Assembly (NCBI RefSeq): GCF_008080435.1
Contig: NZ_VRKN01000013.1
Location: 32,963-96,962 of the forward strand
Source of the DNA: Enterobacter asburiae
GTDB lineage: Bacteria; Pseudomonadota; Gammaproteobacteria; Enterobacterales; Enterobacteriaceae
DNA: 64,000 bases
Direction of reading: 5' to 3'
Part shown: positions 1 through 13,742 of the stretch, piece after piece
Layout of the letters: every line of letters starts with the position of its first letter
Numbering within the stretch: the stretch's first letter is position 1
Notes under the pieces: model-generated
Told to the model about the DNA's origin: nothing
Seen by the model: the letters and a program-made list of their open reading frames with translations, nothing else
Databases searched by the model: none
Made by a program: the position numbers and the translations under genes

Positions 1-1098
1 AGCCTGACGGATCTGGCGGATTTGCGGCTGCTTGTTGAGAAGATCTTCAAAATGCAGGCGCTGAACGCGCAGCTGGGCCATCTCGGTATCCAGCTGTTGC
101 GGCTTCGGCATTTCCGGCAGGCGCGCGACCTGGGCGCGTAACGCTTCGCCGAGAAGGTTCGACGATCCCAGCCACTGTGACTGTTCGCGCAGGGTGTTGA
201 GCGCCTGACGCACCTGCAGCGTTTGATTGGTCGCCTGACGCTGCTGGGATGCAACCAGATCCATGCGCTGCGCCTGCTGGTTCAGCGCGGCAGAAAGTTC
301 GCGGTTGACTCTGAATTGTTCGTTGATACCGGAAGGCAGGTTTTCGCTGTTTTCAGCGAGCAGTTCTGTACTTTCCAGCGCCCGTTCGGCTTCACGCTGG
401 CGCTGACTGTTCAACTGATTACGCAGGGCCTGAAGGTAGGCATCAAGCTGCTCGCTCTGCTTTTGCGCCAGCTCAGCGCGCATGCGTGACAGCTCCTGAC
501 GGTTGTTGGCAGAAAGTTGCGCCAGCTCGAGTTCATCAACCAGCGCTTTAAGTCGGGCGGATTCAGCCTGAATCCCAAGATTTTGCGCCTGACTTTGTGC
601 TGAATTGCCAGACTGTGTGCCAACGCGGCGCTCAACTTCATTAAGCTGGCGGCGGGCGTCGGTTTGCTGTTGCGGAAGCTGGCTGAGCGAGTCGGCGATT
701 TCGCGCGCGCGCTCCTGTTCTTGCTGCGCCAGGCGGCTCTTTTCCAGAAGCTGGCTGCTGACCTGGAGGATCTCCTGGTTTAGCGCATCGGAGGTTAAGC
801 CCGCAGGAACATCGCGCGGTTCGTCACGCAGATTATTGAGCTGCGCGCGCAGCGTCTGCGAGAGTTTGGGGAAGTTGTCGATAACCTGCTGATACTGCTG
901 AGCGCGCTCAAGAGAGCCTTTCCGCTCCTCAAGCGCGTTCAGGGCAGCCTGGAGCGACTCGACGGTCTCTGGCTGAGCGGGTTTGGCCGCTTTTGCCTGC
1001 TCCAGTTCCTGGGTTATCTGTTTGGCGTCGGGGGCTGTCGCTGCGTACGCCCCCATGCTGAGGCACCAGGCCATCAGTAGAACGATAATCGGGCGCAC
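1..1098 (-). CDS. mscM: Mechanosensitive channel MscM, N-terminal part
   Basis: This is the first 366 codons of the large MscS-type miniconductance channel MscM (YjeP, about 1100 residues in E. coli); the rest lies beyond the window edge. The likely start is a GTG at 1098. It opens a typical signal peptide (hydrophobic run ending in MAWCLSMGAYAA), followed by a Gln/Ala/Leu/Arg-rich periplasmic region that looks coiled-coil. That N-terminal region is characteristic of the MscK/MscM branch; the pore domain is not visible here. It lies 19 bases downstream of psd on the same strand, the psd-mscM pairing of E. coli. The channel sits in the inner membrane and opens during hypo-osmotic shock. The start is chosen by agreement with the E. 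coli N-terminus. Confidence 0.9.
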   Translation of the reverse strand, partial: MRPIIVLLMAWCLSMGAYAATAPDAKQITQELEQAKAAKPAQPETVESLQAALNALEERKGSLERAQQYQQVIDNFPKLSQTLRAQLNNLRDEPRDVPAGLTSDALNQEILQVSSQLLEKSRLAQQEQERAREIADSLSQLPQQQTDARRQLNEVERRVGTQSGNSAQSQAQNLGIQAESARLKALVDELELAQLSANNRQELSRMRAELAQKQSEQLDAYLQALRNQLNSQRQREAERALESTELLAENSENLPSGINEQFRVNRELSAALNQQAQRMDLVASQQRQATNQTLQVRQALNTLREQSQWLGSSNLLGEALRAQVARLPEMPKPQQLDTEMAQLRVQRLHFEDLLNKQPQIRQIRQA

Positions 1099-1117
1099 GT
1101 CAGCGATCCTTCTGTTG

Positions 1118-2086
1118 TTAGCCTTCGTCTTTTTTGTCGTCAACCAGCGGGCTGGCGTCGTGCTCGGCCTTGATCTCTTCTTCCGGCAGCGGCGCAGGCT
1201 CTGCATCTGGCGTCACGAAGGTTTCGGTTGAGACCGCCAGCGGCTGGCCCAGTTTGGTGACCGACAGGCTTTCGAGCTGTTCAGCCAGCTTCACTTTGCC
1301 CGGCGCAAACAGGTTGATCACGGTGGAGCCCAGCTTGAAGCGACCCATCTCCTGACCTTTCAGCAGGGCCACAGAACCTTCCGCTTCACCGGCAGGCCAG
1401 GTCCAGCGTTTGATCACGCCTTCGCGCGGTGGGGTGATGGTGCCGGCCCAGACGGTTTCAATGCTGCCTACGATGGTTGCACCCACCAGAATCTGTGCCA
1501 TAGGGCCAAATTCAGTATCAAACAGGCAGATGACGCGCTCGTTACGGGCAAACAGGTTCGGCACGTTCTGCGCAGTCAGGTGGTTTACGGAGAACAGGTC
1601 GCCCGGGACGTAAATCATTTCACGCAGGATACCGTTACACGGCATGTGCACGCGATGGTAGTCGCGCGGTGACAGATAGGTGGTGGCAAACGTACCGTTA
1701 CGGAACAGATCCGCCATCAGGTAGTTACCTGCCAGCAGCGCTTCCAGACTGTAGTTATGGCCCTTCGCCTGCAGGATTTTGTCGTCTTCGATGTTACCCA
1801 ACTGGCTGATCACGCCGTCTGCCGGCATCACCAGGACGTTAGGGTCGGTGTTCAGCGGGCGCACTTCGTCACGCAGCGGGCGCACGAAGAACTCGTTGAA
1901 GGTGCGGTAGCTGGCGGTGTCCGGCTTTTGCGCCTCTTTCATGTCGACCTTGTAATATTTTACGAAAAGGTCGATGACCAGTTTGGTCAGCCAGCCCGCG
2001 CGTTTGCTTGCGCCCCAGCCCGCCAGGCGAGTGAGCCACAGTTTTGGCAGAATGTATTGAAGCGAAAGTTTAAATGCGTTTAACAA
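1118..2086 (-). CDS. psd: Phosphatidylserine decarboxylase proenzyme
   Basis: Converts phosphatidylserine to phosphatidylethanolamine, the main enterobacterial phospholipid, at the inner membrane. The 322-residue length equals that of E. coli Psd. The self-cleavage motif LGST is present near residue 253 (in [10 protein letters not shown]); the serine becomes the pyruvoyl cofactor when the proenzyme splits into beta and alpha chains. The segment [11 protein letters not shown] carries the conserved histidines of the decarboxylase family. The C-terminal tail after the LGST region is acidic and Pro/Glu-rich, as in other enterobacteria. The gene lies between rsgA and mscM on the minus strand. The 97-base gap to rsgA holds a GC-rich inverted repeat (ccggcg...cgccgg) of unknown role. 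Confidence 0.97.
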   Translation of the reverse strand: MLNAFKLSLQYILPKLWLTRLAGWGASKRAGWLTKLVIDLFVKYYKVDMKEAQKPDTASYRTFNEFFVRPLRDEVRPLNTDPNVLVMPADGVISQLGNIEDDKILQAKGHNYSLEALLAGNYLMADLFRNGTFATTYLSPRDYHRVHMPCNGILREMIYVPGDLFSVNHLTAQNVPNLFARNERVICLFDTEFGPMAQILVGATIVGSIETVWAGTITPPREGVIKRWTWPAGEAEGSVALLKGQEMGRFKLGSTVINLFAPGKVKLAEQLESLSVTKLGQPLAVSTETFVTPDAEPAPLPEEEIKAEHDASPLVDDKKDEG

Positions 2087-2183
2087 GGTAGCCTCCAGGC
2101 CATTGTTTTGTCGTTCCTGATCCGGCGTTAAGCCGCCGGAACCTGAAAAAAGGGGACGATTTTAGCGATGCTTAGCTTAGTTG

Positions 2184-3236
2184 TCAGTTATCAGAATCAG
2201 AAAAGTTTTTACGCGTTTTTACGTCTTCCATGCTCTCAAGAATACGGTGATAATTCTCGAAGCGGGTTTCCGCGATCTCGCCTTTCTCAACCGCTTCACG
2301 GATAGCGCAGCCTGGGTCGTTATCGTGTTTACAGTCGCGGTATTTACAAGCGCCTAAATAATCATGGAATTCGACAAATCCGTTAAAGATTTGTTCCGGC
2401 TCAAGGTGCCACAAACCGAACTCACGCACCCCCGGGGAGTCGATCACATCGCCGCCGTGCGGGAAATGATACAGACGCGAGGCGGTGGTGGTGTGCTGGC
2501 CCAGACCCGAGACGTTGGACACATCGTTAGTCAGGATCTCTTGCTGGAGGCCAAGCAGGTTGTTCAGCAGGCTCGATTTACCCACGCCGGACTGGCCCGC
2601 AAAGATGCTGATACGGTCGGTCAGCGCCTCTTCTAACGGTTTAAGGCCATCTTTGGTGTGGCTGGAGACCATCAGCACGCGATAGCCGATCTTACGGTAG
2701 ATATCCATCTGCTCATTCACGAAGGCCATACCGTCGTCATCCAGCAGATCGATTTTGTTCAATACGATGATCGGTTCCACCTGCAGCGTTTCGCAGGCGA
2801 CAAGGTATCGGTCGATAATGTTGAGCGAAAGCTCAGGTAAAATCGCCGAAACAATGACGATCTGGTTAATGTTGGCGGCAATCGGTTTCACGCCATCGTA
2901 GAAATCCGGGCGGGTGAGCACCGACGTGCGTTCATGCACGGCTTCAACGATGCCTTTAACCGTGACCCCTTCAGCGGCCGCTTTTCCCGGACGCCAGACC
3001 ACGCGATCGCCGGTAACCAGTGAACGGATGGTGCGACGGATATTGCAACGGTGAATATCCCCGTCGGCGGATTCGACATCGGCATGCATACCGAAACGGC
3101 TGATGACTACGCCTTCAGTCGCTTCACCAAACAGGTTGTCGTCATAATCCGGCTTCTCCGAAGTGGTTTTAAGACGGCGCTGGTGGTTGGCGTTTACGCG
3201 GCGCTGCTGCCCTTTGGAGAGTTTATTTTTACTCAA
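2184..3236 (-). CDS. rsgA: Small ribosomal subunit biogenesis GTPase RsgA
   Basis: Late-acting 30S assembly GTPase that proofreads the decoding centre and releases RbfA. The circularly permuted GTPase order is visible: NKID (G4) comes before GQSGVGKSS (G1/P-loop), then DSPG (G3). An N-terminal OB-fold region precedes it, and a C-terminal zinc knuckle follows ([14 protein letters not shown]). I place the start at a TTG at 3236, giving 350 residues and the N-terminus (M)[12 protein letters not shown] of E. coli. A GGAG lies about 10 bases upstream. The frame stays open to 3269 but lacks similarity there. It is divergent from orn, as in E. coli. Confidence 0.96.
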   Translation of the reverse strand: MSKNKLSKGQQRRVNANHQRRLKTTSEKPDYDDNLFGEATEGVVISRFGMHADVESADGDIHRCNIRRTIRSLVTGDRVVWRPGKAAAEGVTVKGIVEAVHERTSVLTRPDFYDGVKPIAANINQIVIVSAILPELSLNIIDRYLVACETLQVEPIIVLNKIDLLDDDGMAFVNEQMDIYRKIGYRVLMVSSHTKDGLKPLEEALTDRISIFAGQSGVGKSSLLNNLLGLQQEILTNDVSNVSGLGQHTTTASRLYHFPHGGDVIDSPGVREFGLWHLEPEQIFNGFVEFHDYLGACKYRDCKHDNDPGCAIREAVEKGEIAETRFENYHRILESMEDVKTRKNFSDSDN

Positions 3237-3343
3237 TCGCGCTGGCTCCTGGTCGCCCGTAAGGGGCAAAACCTCTATGATACACTCTAATTAATACTAG
3301 TTAACCTGCTACTGCCGGTTATGCGAGAAGGGTGGAAAATAAC

Positions 3344-3889
3344 ATGAGCGCGGATGAAAACAACCTGATTTGGATCGATCTCGAAATGACCGGGCTGGAT
3401 CCCGAGCGCGATCGCATCATTGAAATTGCAACTCTGGTGACGGACGCCAACCTGAATATCCTTGCTGAAGGGCCAACGATTGCGGTGCATCAGTCCGATG
3501 ACCAGCTGGCTTTGATGGATGAATGGAACGTGCGCACCCACACCGGCAGTGGCCTGGTGGAGCGCGTGAAGGCCAGCACATTCGGCGACCGTGAGGCTGA
3601 GCTGGCGACGCTTGAGTTCCTGAAACAGTGGGTTCCGGCAGGCAAATCGCCAATCTGTGGGAATAGCATCGGCCAGGATCGCCGCTTCCTGTTTAAGTAC
3701 ATGCCGGAGCTGGAGTCTTACTTCCACTACCGCTATCTGGATGTCAGCACCCTGAAAGAGCTGGCGCGTCGCTGGAAGCCTGAAATCCTCGACGGCTTTA
3801 AAAAGCAGGGTACCCACCAGGCGATGGACGATATCCGTGAGTCCGTGGCGGAGCTTTCCTACTACCGCGAAAACTTTATTAAGCTGTGA
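3344..3889 (+). CDS. orn: Oligoribonuclease
   Basis: 3'-5' exoribonuclease that degrades 2-5 nt RNAs, including the pGpG left by c-di-GMP breakdown; essential in E. coli. It is a DEDDh-family enzyme of 181 residues. The first Asp/Glu pair is in [10 protein letters not shown], a later acidic residue is in GQDRRFLF, and the terminal His/Asp lie in [12 protein letters not shown]. The start chosen (MSADENN) gives the E. coli length; an in-frame GTG at 3332 would add four residues. It is divergent from rsgA and is followed by the glycine tRNA cluster. Confidence 0.97.
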   Translation: MSADENNLIWIDLEMTGLDPERDRIIEIATLVTDANLNILAEGPTIAVHQSDDQLALMDEWNVRTHTGSGLVERVKASTFGDREAELATLEFLKQWVPAGKSPICGNSIGQDRRFLFKYMPELESYFHYRYLDVSTLKELARRWKPEILDGFKKQGTHQAMDDIRESVAELSYYRENFIKL

Positions 3890-3898
3890 TTTTGAGAT

Positions 3899-3926
3899 CC
3901 GGTGCCTTGCGCGGCCGGGTTTTTGT
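3899..3926 (+). terminator. Possible orn terminator
   Basis: An imperfect GC-rich hairpin (ccgg...ccgg) ending in a run of five T lies about 10 bases after the orn stop codon. The stem is short, so this is a weak call. Confidence 0.35.
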
Positions 3927-3997
3927 CGTTAAATTGTTCAGCTTGCCGATTAAATAAGCATTTGAACTGAATTTCGAAAAAATCGCTTTAAGGGGGG

Positions 3998-4025
3998 TTG
4001 CAGCTAAAAGGATTTCTCGTATAAT
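3998..4025 (+). promoter_or_regulatory. Glycine tRNA cluster promoter
   Basis: TTGCAG at 3998-4003 and TATAAT at 4020-4025 are separated by 16 bases. They are followed by a GC-rich discriminator (gcgcctccc), as expected for a strong sigma-70 stable-RNA promoter under stringent control. The first tRNA starts 60 bases after the -10 box. Confidence 0.8.
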
Positions 4026-4085
4026 GCGCCTCCCGTAACGACAGAGAATTACACGTTACGACAGCAACAAAAGCAGTGCAGATTT

Positions 4086-4161
<76 letters not shown>

Positions 4162-4206
4162 AAATTTGAAAGTATCTCAGGATACGCACAGCACCAGAAC
4201 ACCCAA

Positions 4207-4282
<76 letters not shown>

Positions 4283-4318
4283 AAATTTGAAAGTGCTTCC
4301 ACAGCACAGACTGCCCAA

Positions 4319-4394
<76 letters not shown>

Positions 4395-4481
4395 AATTCT
4401 TCTTCATCTCTAAAATATCCACAGCGAAAAGATTCGTTGGGGACGTTTTCTATTGTCGCTGAAATACTCTTGTGAACAGAG

Positions 4482-4490
4482 TTATCCACA
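4482..4490 (+). other. DnaA-box nonamer TTATCCACA
   Basis: Perfect match to the high-affinity DnaA box in the AT-rich gap after the tRNA genes. An isolated box does not make an origin. A second perfect copy lies at 12344-12352 between hfq and hflX. Confidence 0.4.
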
Positions 4491-4664
4491 GAAACTGTGC
4501 TTGCCCGGAACAGGATGAAAACTTAGCAGGGTGAATAGTATCTCTGTAATTAATTGTATTTTATAAATAAAATATGATTTCAAAATGTTATTGAGATCAC
4601 TTGACCTCTTCTCCAGCCCAGATGGCGCTTGAGTTTGTAATTTTATTCACAGGCTGTGAATAGT

Positions 4665-5802
4665 TCAGGCATCCCGCGTAAGCCCTTTTTCAATCACCCG
4701 CACCAGACGCTGTTTCTTCGGTAGCTGCACCTCGATCGCACAGGCATTACGCTTCTCAATTTGCTGCGCAATCGCCCATTCTATGTGTTCATCAAGAAGT
4801 GGGTGCTCACCTCTACGGCTTTCAAGCGCCCGCACATTCGCTTCATCCCACGGGGCATTCCCCAGCGCAACGGCAACATTACGCAGCCAGCGCAGATGAC
4901 CGATGCGGCGAATGGCCGAACCTTCCGTCACTTTCAGGAACCAGGCTTCGGTCCAGGCGAATAACTCAATGAGCTGTGGCGCATGCAGCGCCTTACGCGG
5001 GCTGAAATCCTCTTCGTCCGTGAGCTGCGAATAGCGGTTCCACGGGCAGATCAACTGACAGTCGTCGCAGCCGTATATGCGGTTGCCGATAAGCGGTCGA
5101 AATTCCTCTGGAATGGCCCCTTCCAGTTCGATAGTGAGGTAGGAGATGCAGCGGCGCGCATCAACGGTGTAAGGCTCGACGATGGCACCCGTCGGGCAGA
5201 TGGTCATGCAGGCCACGCAGCGACCACAGCCTTCCTCTACCGGGCCGTCTACCGGCAGCGGTAAATCAATCAGCAGTTCACCCAGGAAGAAGAACGATCC
5301 GGCGTCGCGGCTCAGGATAAGTGAGTGCTTACCTGTCCAGCCAAGCCCGGCTTTTTCGGCGATCGGGCGCTCAAGAATAGGCGCAGAATCGACAAAGGGT
5401 CTAAAATTCAGCGAAACACAGTGCTGCTGAATAGTTTCCCCGAGTTTTTTTAAACGGTTACGCAAGAGCTTATGGTAATCACGTCCCAGGGCGTACCGGC
5501 TGACGTAACCCAAAGAGGGATTTTTTAGCGTGCGCGCAAAGGCCGCGTTGGCGGGCAGATAGTTCATGCGCACGCTGATGACGCGTAATGTGCCCGGCAA
5601 AAGCTCGTGAGGACGGGCGCGCATCATGCCATGACGCGCCATCCATTCCATTTCGCCGTGGTATTGTTTGTCCAGCCAGGCCTGCAGTTTTGGCTCGCTG
5701 GCGGAAAGGTCGGTATCGGTAATGCCCACCTTCTGGAAGCCAAGCTCAGCACCCCACTGTTTTATTTTTTGCGCTAATTCATTGAGATCGAGGGGCTGTG
5801 AC

Positions 5803-5804
<2 letters not shown>
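4665..5804 (-). CDS. queG: Epoxyqueuosine reductase QueG
   Basis: Cobalamin-dependent iron-sulfur enzyme that reduces epoxyqueuosine to queuosine in the wobble position of tRNAs for Tyr, His, Asn and Asp. Two 4Fe-4S motifs are clear: CGRCVACMTICP and CDDCQLICPWN, each of the CxxCxxCxxxCP ferredoxin type or its partner. The start at 5804 gives 379 residues beginning MSQPLDLNELAQ, the E. coli length; an upstream in-frame extension to 5852 has no support. Its start codon overlaps that of the divergent nnr by two bases, so the two promoters must lie inside each other's coding region. Confidence 0.96.
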
Positions 5805-7780
<1,976 letters not shown>

Positions 7781-7796
7781 GCGTAGGGATGACGGG

Positions 7797-9137
7797 ATGA
7801 TAAATCGCGTTAAAGGTTGGTTGTTGGCTGCCACCGTGCTGCTGTGCGCGCAGGCCGGGGCGGCAAACCTCTCAGATATTCAGGTATCAAACGGCGAAAG
7901 CCAGGCCCGGATCACGTTCAGCTTTATGGGCGATCCTGAATATGCGTTTTCACAGCCAGATAGCCACAGCGTGGCACTGGATATCAAACAAACAGGCGTG
8001 ATACAGGGGTTACCGCTGCGGTTCAGCGGTAACAATCTGGTGAAAAGTATCCGTTCGGGAACGCCCCAGGATAGCCAGTCGTTACGCCTGGTGGTCGATC
8101 TGACCGAAAAGGGCAAAACGAAGGCGGTGAAGCAGCAAAACGGGGCGAACTATACGGTGGTCTTTACCATCAATGCCGACGCACCGCCTCCGCCTCCACC
8201 GCCGCCGGTCGTTGCGAAGCGCGTGGAAGAACCGGTTTATACGCCGCGTCCTTCTGAACCTGCGCGTAATCCGTTTAAATCGCAGAACGACCGCATTACC
8301 GCGGCAACCAGCAGCAATACGGTGACGCGTCCGGCGGCCAGCGCGCGACGCGCGACGGTCAGCGGTGACAAAGTGATTATCGCCATTGATGCGGGCCACG
8401 GCGGGGAAGATCCGGGGGCGATTGGCCCTGGCGGCACGCGAGAGAAAAACGTGACTATCGCTATCGCGCGTAAACTGCGTTCGCTACTCAATGACGACCC
8501 TATGTTTAAAGGCGTGTTGACCCGCGACGGGGATTACTTTATCTCCGTAATGGGACGCTCGGACGTGGCGCGTAAGCAAAACGCAAACTTCCTGGTCTCC
8601 ATTCATGCGGACGCCGCACCGAATCGTAGCGCCACCGGCGCCTCGGTTTGGGTGCTGTCGAACCGTCGCGCCAACAGCGAAATGGCCAACTGGCTGGAAG
8701 AGCATGAGAAGCAGTCTGAACTGTTAGGCGGCGCGGGCGATGTGCTGGCGAATAGCCAGTCCGATCCGTACCTCAGCCAGGCGGTGCTGGATTTACAGTT
8801 CGGTCATTCTCAGCGCGTCGGGTATGATGTCGCCACTAACGTATTGAACCAGCTGCAAAGCATTGGTGTGTTGCATAAGCGCCGTCCGGAACATGCCAGC
8901 CTCGGCGTTCTGCGCTCGCCGGATATCCCGTCCATCCTTGTAGAGACGGGCTTTATCAGTAACAACGGTGAAGAGCGTCTGTTGGGAAGCGACAGCTACC
9001 AGCAGCAAATTGCCGAAGCGATTTATAACGGTTTGCGTAAATACTTTGATGCCCATCCGCTGCAGTCCGCGCCACAAAGCGGCGCTGCCCAGACGGCCAG
9101 TGCAGCGCTACCGGGTGAGATGACCGCGACCAACTAA
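7797..9137 (+). CDS. amiB: N-acetylmuramoyl-L-alanine amidase AmiB
   Basis: Periplasmic zinc amidase that cleaves septal peptidoglycan for daughter-cell separation and is activated by EnvC. The order is signal peptide (residues 1-22, ending AQAGA), AMIN domain, a Pro-rich linker with eight consecutive prolines, then the Amidase_3 catalytic domain beginning [15 protein letters not shown]. The zinc-site His in AGHGG, the Glu of GGTREK and the His of SIHADA are visible, with a late catalytic Glu in LVETGFISN. The start at 7797 (MINRVKGW) has GGG just upstream and gives 446 residues; the longer frame would bury the signal peptide. Confidence 0.96.
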   Translation: MINRVKGWLLAATVLLCAQAGAANLSDIQVSNGESQARITFSFMGDPEYAFSQPDSHSVALDIKQTGVIQGLPLRFSGNNLVKSIRSGTPQDSQSLRLVVDLTEKGKTKAVKQQNGANYTVVFTINADAPPPPPPPPVVAKRVEEPVYTPRPSEPARNPFKSQNDRITAATSSNTVTRPAASARRATVSGDKVIIAIDAGHGGEDPGAIGPGGTREKNVTIAIARKLRSLLNDDPMFKGVLTRDGDYFISVMGRSDVARKQNANFLVSIHADAAPNRSATGASVWVLSNRRANSEMANWLEEHEKQSELLGGAGDVLANSQSDPYLSQAVLDLQFGHSQRVGYDVATNVLNQLQSIGVLHKRRPEHASLGVLRSPDIPSILVETGFISNNGEERLLGSDSYQQQIAEAIYNGLRKYFDAHPLQSAPQSGAAQTASAALPGEMTATN

Positions 9138-9146
9138 GGAGAATTC

Positions 9147-10991
9147 ATGCCGATTCAGGTTCTACCGCCGCAGCTCGCGAACCAAATCGCCGCCGGTGAG
9201 GTGGTGGAACGCCCTGCGTCGGTGGTGAAGGAGCTGGTGGAAAACAGCCTCGATGCGGGCGCAACCCGCATCGATATTGATATCGAACGCGGTGGCGCGA
9301 AGCTAATCCGCATTCGCGACAACGGCTGCGGCATTAAAAAAGAGGAGCTGGCGCTGGCGCTGGCCCGTCACGCCACCAGTAAAATTGCCTCTCTGGATGA
9401 CCTGGAAGCGATTATTAGCCTCGGTTTTCGCGGTGAAGCGCTGGCCAGTATCAGCTCGGTTTCGCGCTTAACGCTGACCTCCCGTACCGCTGAACAGCAG
9501 GAAGCCTGGCAGGCTTACGCCGAAGGGCGCGATATGGATGTGACGGTCAAACCCGCGGCGCACCCTGTCGGCACGACGCTGGAAGTCCTGGATCTGTTCT
9601 ACAACACCCCCGCCCGACGCAAGTTTATGCGTACCGAGAAGACCGAGTTCGGCCATATCGACGAGATCATTCGCCGTATCGCGCTGGCCCGCTTCGATGT
9701 CACCATCAACCTCAGCCACAACGGCAAGGTGATGCGCCAGTACCGCGCGGTGGCAGAAGGTGGACAAAAAGAGCGTCGTTTGGGGGCGATCTGCGGTACG
9801 CCGTTTCTGGAACAGGCACTGGCCATTGAGTGGCAGCACGGCGATCTGGCTCTGCGCGGCTGGGTTGCCGATCCAAACGCGAGCAGTGCTGCGTTCTCTG
9901 AAATTCAGTATTGCTACGTAAACGGCCGCATGATGCGCGACCGTCTCATCAATCACGCGATTCGCCAGGCCTGCGAAGACAAACTCGGGGCCGATCAGCA
10001 GCCTGCTTTCGTCCTTTATCTGGAAATCGACCCCCATCAGGTGGATGTGAACGTCCATCCCGCCAAGCATGAGGTGCGGTTCCACCAGTCGCGTCTGGTT
10101 CACGACTTCATTTATCAGGGGGTGGCCGCCGTGCTGCAGCAGCAGGCAGAGCCAACGCTGCCGCTGGAGAACGACGCCCCTGCACCGCGTCCGCTGCCGG
10201 AAAACCGTGTAGCGGCAGGGCGCAACCATTTTGCGGAGCCTGCCGTCGCGCGTGAACCGGAAGCCCCGCGTTTTTCCCCGGCAGGGAGCGCACCGCGTCC
10301 GACGGGCGCGAACTACCCGAATGCTCAGCCAGGCTATCAGAAGCAGCAGGGCGCGTTGTACCGCAAGCTGCTGGAAACGCCAGCCGTGGAGCGTAAAGAG
10401 CACATTCCGGCCGCTCAGCCTTCTCTGGACGGCCATAGCCAGAGTTTTGGCCGGGTGCTGACGATTATCGCGCCGGATATGGCACTGCTTGAACGTGACG
10501 GCAAATTGATGCTTCTGGCGTTGCCGGTCGCCGAACGCTGGCTCAAGCAGGTGCAGCTCACGCCAGGCGAAAATGCAGCCTGTGCGCAGCCGTTGTTAAT
10601 TCCGGTTCGCCTGAAAATATCCCTTGATGAAACAAGGGTATTGCAGCGCGCAGAGCCGCAGCTGGCGCAAATGGGTATTGAAACTGTGCTCGAACCACAA
10701 CATGTGACAATTCGTGCAGTGCCTTTACCCTTACGCCAACAAAATTTACAAAACTTGATTCCTGAACTGATAGGCTACCTGGCGCAGCAAACATCGTTTG
10801 ATGCCGCCAACACCGCGCAGTGGATCGCCCGCCATCTGGCAAGTGAACATACGCCGTGGAGCATGGCGCAGGCCATTAGCGTGCTGGCGGAGGTGGAACG
10901 CCTCTGTCCGCATCTGGTGAAAACGCCGCCGGGTGGGTTATTACAACCTGTTGATTTACAAACGGCGATGAACGCCCTGAAACATGATTGA
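9147..10991 (+). CDS. mutL: DNA mismatch repair protein MutL
   Basis: GHKL ATPase that links MutS mismatch recognition to MutH nicking. N-terminal ATPase motifs are all present: [22 protein letters not shown] and [10 protein letters not shown]. The C-terminal dimerisation domain covers about the last 190 residues, after a Pro-rich variable linker at about residues 340-420. Length is 614 residues, as in E. coli. The start has a good AAGGAG upstream. The 3' end overlaps miaA by 8 bases. Confidence 0.97.
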   Translation: MPIQVLPPQLANQIAAGEVVERPASVVKELVENSLDAGATRIDIDIERGGAKLIRIRDNGCGIKKEELALALARHATSKIASLDDLEAIISLGFRGEALASISSVSRLTLTSRTAEQQEAWQAYAEGRDMDVTVKPAAHPVGTTLEVLDLFYNTPARRKFMRTEKTEFGHIDEIIRRIALARFDVTINLSHNGKVMRQYRAVAEGGQKERRLGAICGTPFLEQALAIEWQHGDLALRGWVADPNASSAAFSEIQYCYVNGRMMRDRLINHAIRQACEDKLGADQQPAFVLYLEIDPHQVDVNVHPAKHEVRFHQSRLVHDFIYQGVAAVLQQQAEPTLPLENDAPAPRPLPENRVAAGRNHFAEPAVAREPEAPRFSPAGSAPRPTGANYPNAQPGYQKQQGALYRKLLETPAVERKEHIPAAQPSLDGHSQSFGRVLTIIAPDMALLERDGKLMLLALPVAERWLKQVQLTPGENAACAQPLLIPVRLKISLDETRVLQRAEPQLAQMGIETVLEPQHVTIRAVPLPLRQQNLQNLIPELIGYLAQQTSFDAANTAQWIARHLASEHTPWSMAQAISVLAEVERLCPHLVKTPPGGLLQPVDLQTAMNALKHD

Positions 10992-11934
10992 CGCAAGTAA
11001 GGCGAGCCTGCCTAAGGCAATTTTTTTAATGGGCCCAACGGCCTCCGGCAAAACGGCGCTAGCCATTGAGTTGCGTAAAGTTTTGCCTGTAGAGTTGATT
11101 AGCGTCGACTCCGCCCTCATCTACCGGGGGATGGACATCGGCACGGCGAAGCCTGACGCAGAAGAGTTGCGTGCGGCACCGCACCGTTTGCTGGATATTC
11201 TCGACCCGGCTCAGGCGTACTCCGCAGCGGATTTCCGCCGGGATGCCTTAGCCGAGATGGCCGAGATAACGGCGGCGGGACGTATACCGCTGTTGGTTGG
11301 CGGAACCATGCTCTATTTCAAGGCGTTGCTGGAGGGGTTGTCACCTCTGCCATCCGCGGATCCGGAAATAAGAGCGAAAATTGAGCAGCAGGCGGCAGAG
11401 CAGGGTTGGGACGTTTTGCATCAGCAACTGGCGGACATTGACCCGGTTGCTGCAGCGCGGATCCATCCAAATGATCCGCAAAGGCTTTCCCGGGCACTGG
11501 AAGTTTTTTTCATTTCGGGTAAAACTTTAACGGAACTGACGCAAACGTCAGGAGACGCTCTGCCGTATCAGGTGCATCAGTTCGCCATCGCCCCGGCGAG
11601 CCGTGAACTGCTCCATCAGCGAATTGAGCAGCGTTTTCATCAGATGTTAGCTTCAGATTTTGAAGCAGAAGTGCGGGCGCTATTTGCCCGTGGAGATTTG
11701 CATACGGACATGCCTTCCATTCGTTGTGTGGGATACCGCCAGATGTGGTCGTATCTTGAAGGTGAAATTTCATACGATGAAATGGTTTATAGAGGTGTTT
11801 GCGCCACGAGACAGTTAGCGAAGCGCCAGATCACCTGGTTGCGCGGTTGGGACGGCGTTCACTGGTTAGACAGTGAAAAACCGCAACAGGCGTTAAACGA
11901 AGTGATTGAGGTTGTTGGTGATATCGCTCACTGA
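10984..11934 (+). CDS. miaA: tRNA dimethylallyltransferase MiaA
   Basis: Adds the isopentenyl group to A37 of tRNAs reading UNN codons, the first step to ms2i6A. The P-loop [11 protein letters not shown] is at residues 17-27, followed by the substrate-binding [18 protein letters not shown] and the catalytic-core segment [14 protein letters not shown]. Length is 316 residues, as in E. coli. It is coupled to mutL by overlap. In E. coli the miaA region carries hfq promoters; I did not map them here. Confidence 0.96.
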   Translation: MIDASKASLPKAIFLMGPTASGKTALAIELRKVLPVELISVDSALIYRGMDIGTAKPDAEELRAAPHRLLDILDPAQAYSAADFRRDALAEMAEITAAGRIPLLVGGTMLYFKALLEGLSPLPSADPEIRAKIEQQAAEQGWDVLHQQLADIDPVAAARIHPNDPQRLSRALEVFFISGKTLTELTQTSGDALPYQVHQFAIAPASRELLHQRIEQRFHQMLASDFEAEVRALFARGDLHTDMPSIRCVGYRQMWSYLEGEISYDEMVYRGVCATRQLAKRQITWLRGWDGVHWLDSEKPQQALNEVIEVVGDIAH

Positions 11935-12007
11935 ATGTGTACAATTGAGACGTATCGTGCGCAATTTTTCAGAATCGCAAGGTTCTAAGTACAAAACAAG
12001 CATATAA

Positions 12008-12331
<324 letters not shown>

Positions 12332-12405
12332 GGTTTCGCACTGTTATCCACACGGGGAGCCAGGGATCCTGCGTTCCCCGCTGATCTTTTTAGAGAGGTT
12401 TACGC

Positions 12406-13686
12406 TTGTTTGACCGTTATGATGCCGGTGAGCAGGCGGTGCTGGTACACATCTATTTTTCGCAAGACAAAGATATGGAAGACCTCCAGGAGTTTGAATC
12501 TCTGGTCTCTTCCGCCGGTGTCGAAGCAATGCAGGTGATTACCGGTAGCCGTAAAGCGCCGCACCCAAAGTATTTTGTTGGTGAAGGTAAAGCAGTCGAA
12601 ATTGCGGATGCCGTAAAAGCAACCGGCGCGTCAGTCGTGTTGTTTGATCATGCGCTGTCTCCAGCCCAGGAGCGCAACCTGGAAGCCCTTTGCGAATGCC
12701 GTGTTATCGATCGCACGGGTTTGATTTTGGATATTTTTGCTCAGCGTGCACGTACCCACGAAGGGAAACTGCAGGTTGAGCTGGCGCAGCTGCGCCATCT
12801 GGCAACGCGTCTGGTGCGTGGCTGGACACACCTTGAAAGACAAAAAGGCGGGATTGGTTTGCGCGGCCCGGGTGAAACCCAGCTTGAAACCGACCGTCGT
12901 TTGCTGCGTGGCCGAATTACCCAGATCCTCTCACGTCTGGAACGTGTAGAGAAACAGCGTGAACAGGGACGTCGGGCGCGAACCAAAGCCGATATCCCGA
13001 CGGTGTCGCTGGTGGGCTATACCAACGCCGGTAAATCCACCCTGTTTAACCAGATAACCGAGGCCCAGGTTTATGCCGCAGACCAGTTGTTTGCGACCCT
13101 GGACCCTACGCTGCGCCGTATTGACGTTGCAGACGTCGGTGAAACGGTGCTGGCGGATACCGTAGGGTTTATCCGCCATCTGCCGCATGACCTGGTGGCG
13201 GCGTTTAAAGCCACCCTGCAGGAGACGCGACAGGCGACTTTGCTGCTGCACGTGATTGATGCAGCAGACGTGCGCGTGCAGGAGAACATCGACGCGGTGA
13301 ACGTGGTGCTCGAAGAGATCGACGCCCACGAGATCCCAACGCTGTTGGTCATGAACAAGATCGATATGCTGGACGATTTCGAACCGCGTATCGACAGAGA
13401 TGAAGAAAACAAACCGATTCGGGTCTGGCTATCCGCCCAGACCGGTATTGGTGTGCCACTGCTTTTCCAGGCTTTGACAGAACGTCTTTCCGGTGAGGTA
13501 GCTCAGCACACGCTGCGACTGCCGCCACAGGAAGGCAGGCTGCGCAGCCGGTTTTATCAGCTTCAGGCGATAGAAAAAGAGTGGATGGAGGATGACGGCA
13601 GCGTGGGGATGCAGGTGCGTATGCCGATCGTTGACTGGCGTCGCCTCTGTAAACAAGAACCTGCGCTGGTCGACTATATCGTCTGA
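12406..13686 (+). CDS. hflX: Ribosome-splitting GTPase HflX
   Basis: Heat-shock GTPase that dissociates stalled 70S ribosomes. The N-terminal HflX domain contains the Gly-rich [19 protein letters not shown] signature. The GTPase domain has [11 protein letters not shown] (G1), DTVGF (G3) and NKID (G4). Length is 426 residues, ending in the conserved basic domain [10 protein letters not shown]. The start is a TTG at 12406 reading (M)FDRYDAGEQ, with AGAGAGG about ten bases upstream; the non-ATG start agrees with the conserved N-terminus. Confidence 0.96.
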   Translation: MFDRYDAGEQAVLVHIYFSQDKDMEDLQEFESLVSSAGVEAMQVITGSRKAPHPKYFVGEGKAVEIADAVKATGASVVLFDHALSPAQERNLEALCECRVIDRTGLILDIFAQRARTHEGKLQVELAQLRHLATRLVRGWTHLERQKGGIGLRGPGETQLETDRRLLRGRITQILSRLERVEKQREQGRRARTKADIPTVSLVGYTNAGKSTLFNQITEAQVYAADQLFATLDPTLRRIDVADVGETVLADTVGFIRHLPHDLVAAFKATLQETRQATLLLHVIDAADVRVQENIDAVNVVLEEIDAHEIPTLLVMNKIDMLDDFEPRIDRDEENKPIRVWLSAQTGIGVPLLFQALTERLSGEVAQHTLRLPPQEGRLRSRFYQLQAIEKEWMEDDGSVGMQVRMPIVDWRRLCKQEPALVDYIV

Positions 13687-13742
13687 TCAGAAAGGGGATG
13701 CCTGAATAATTCGCCCTTGCATAACAAATATGGAGCATATAC

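Noticed and set aside
4450..4664. Replication origin near the DnaA box after the tRNA genes
   Set aside because: Only one box, no 13-mer unwinding repeats or other origin elements, and the locus is far from oriC in E. coli gene order.
9468..10436. 322-codon open frame antisense to mutL
   Set aside because: It lies fully inside mutL, has no family features, and mutL is intact on the other strand.
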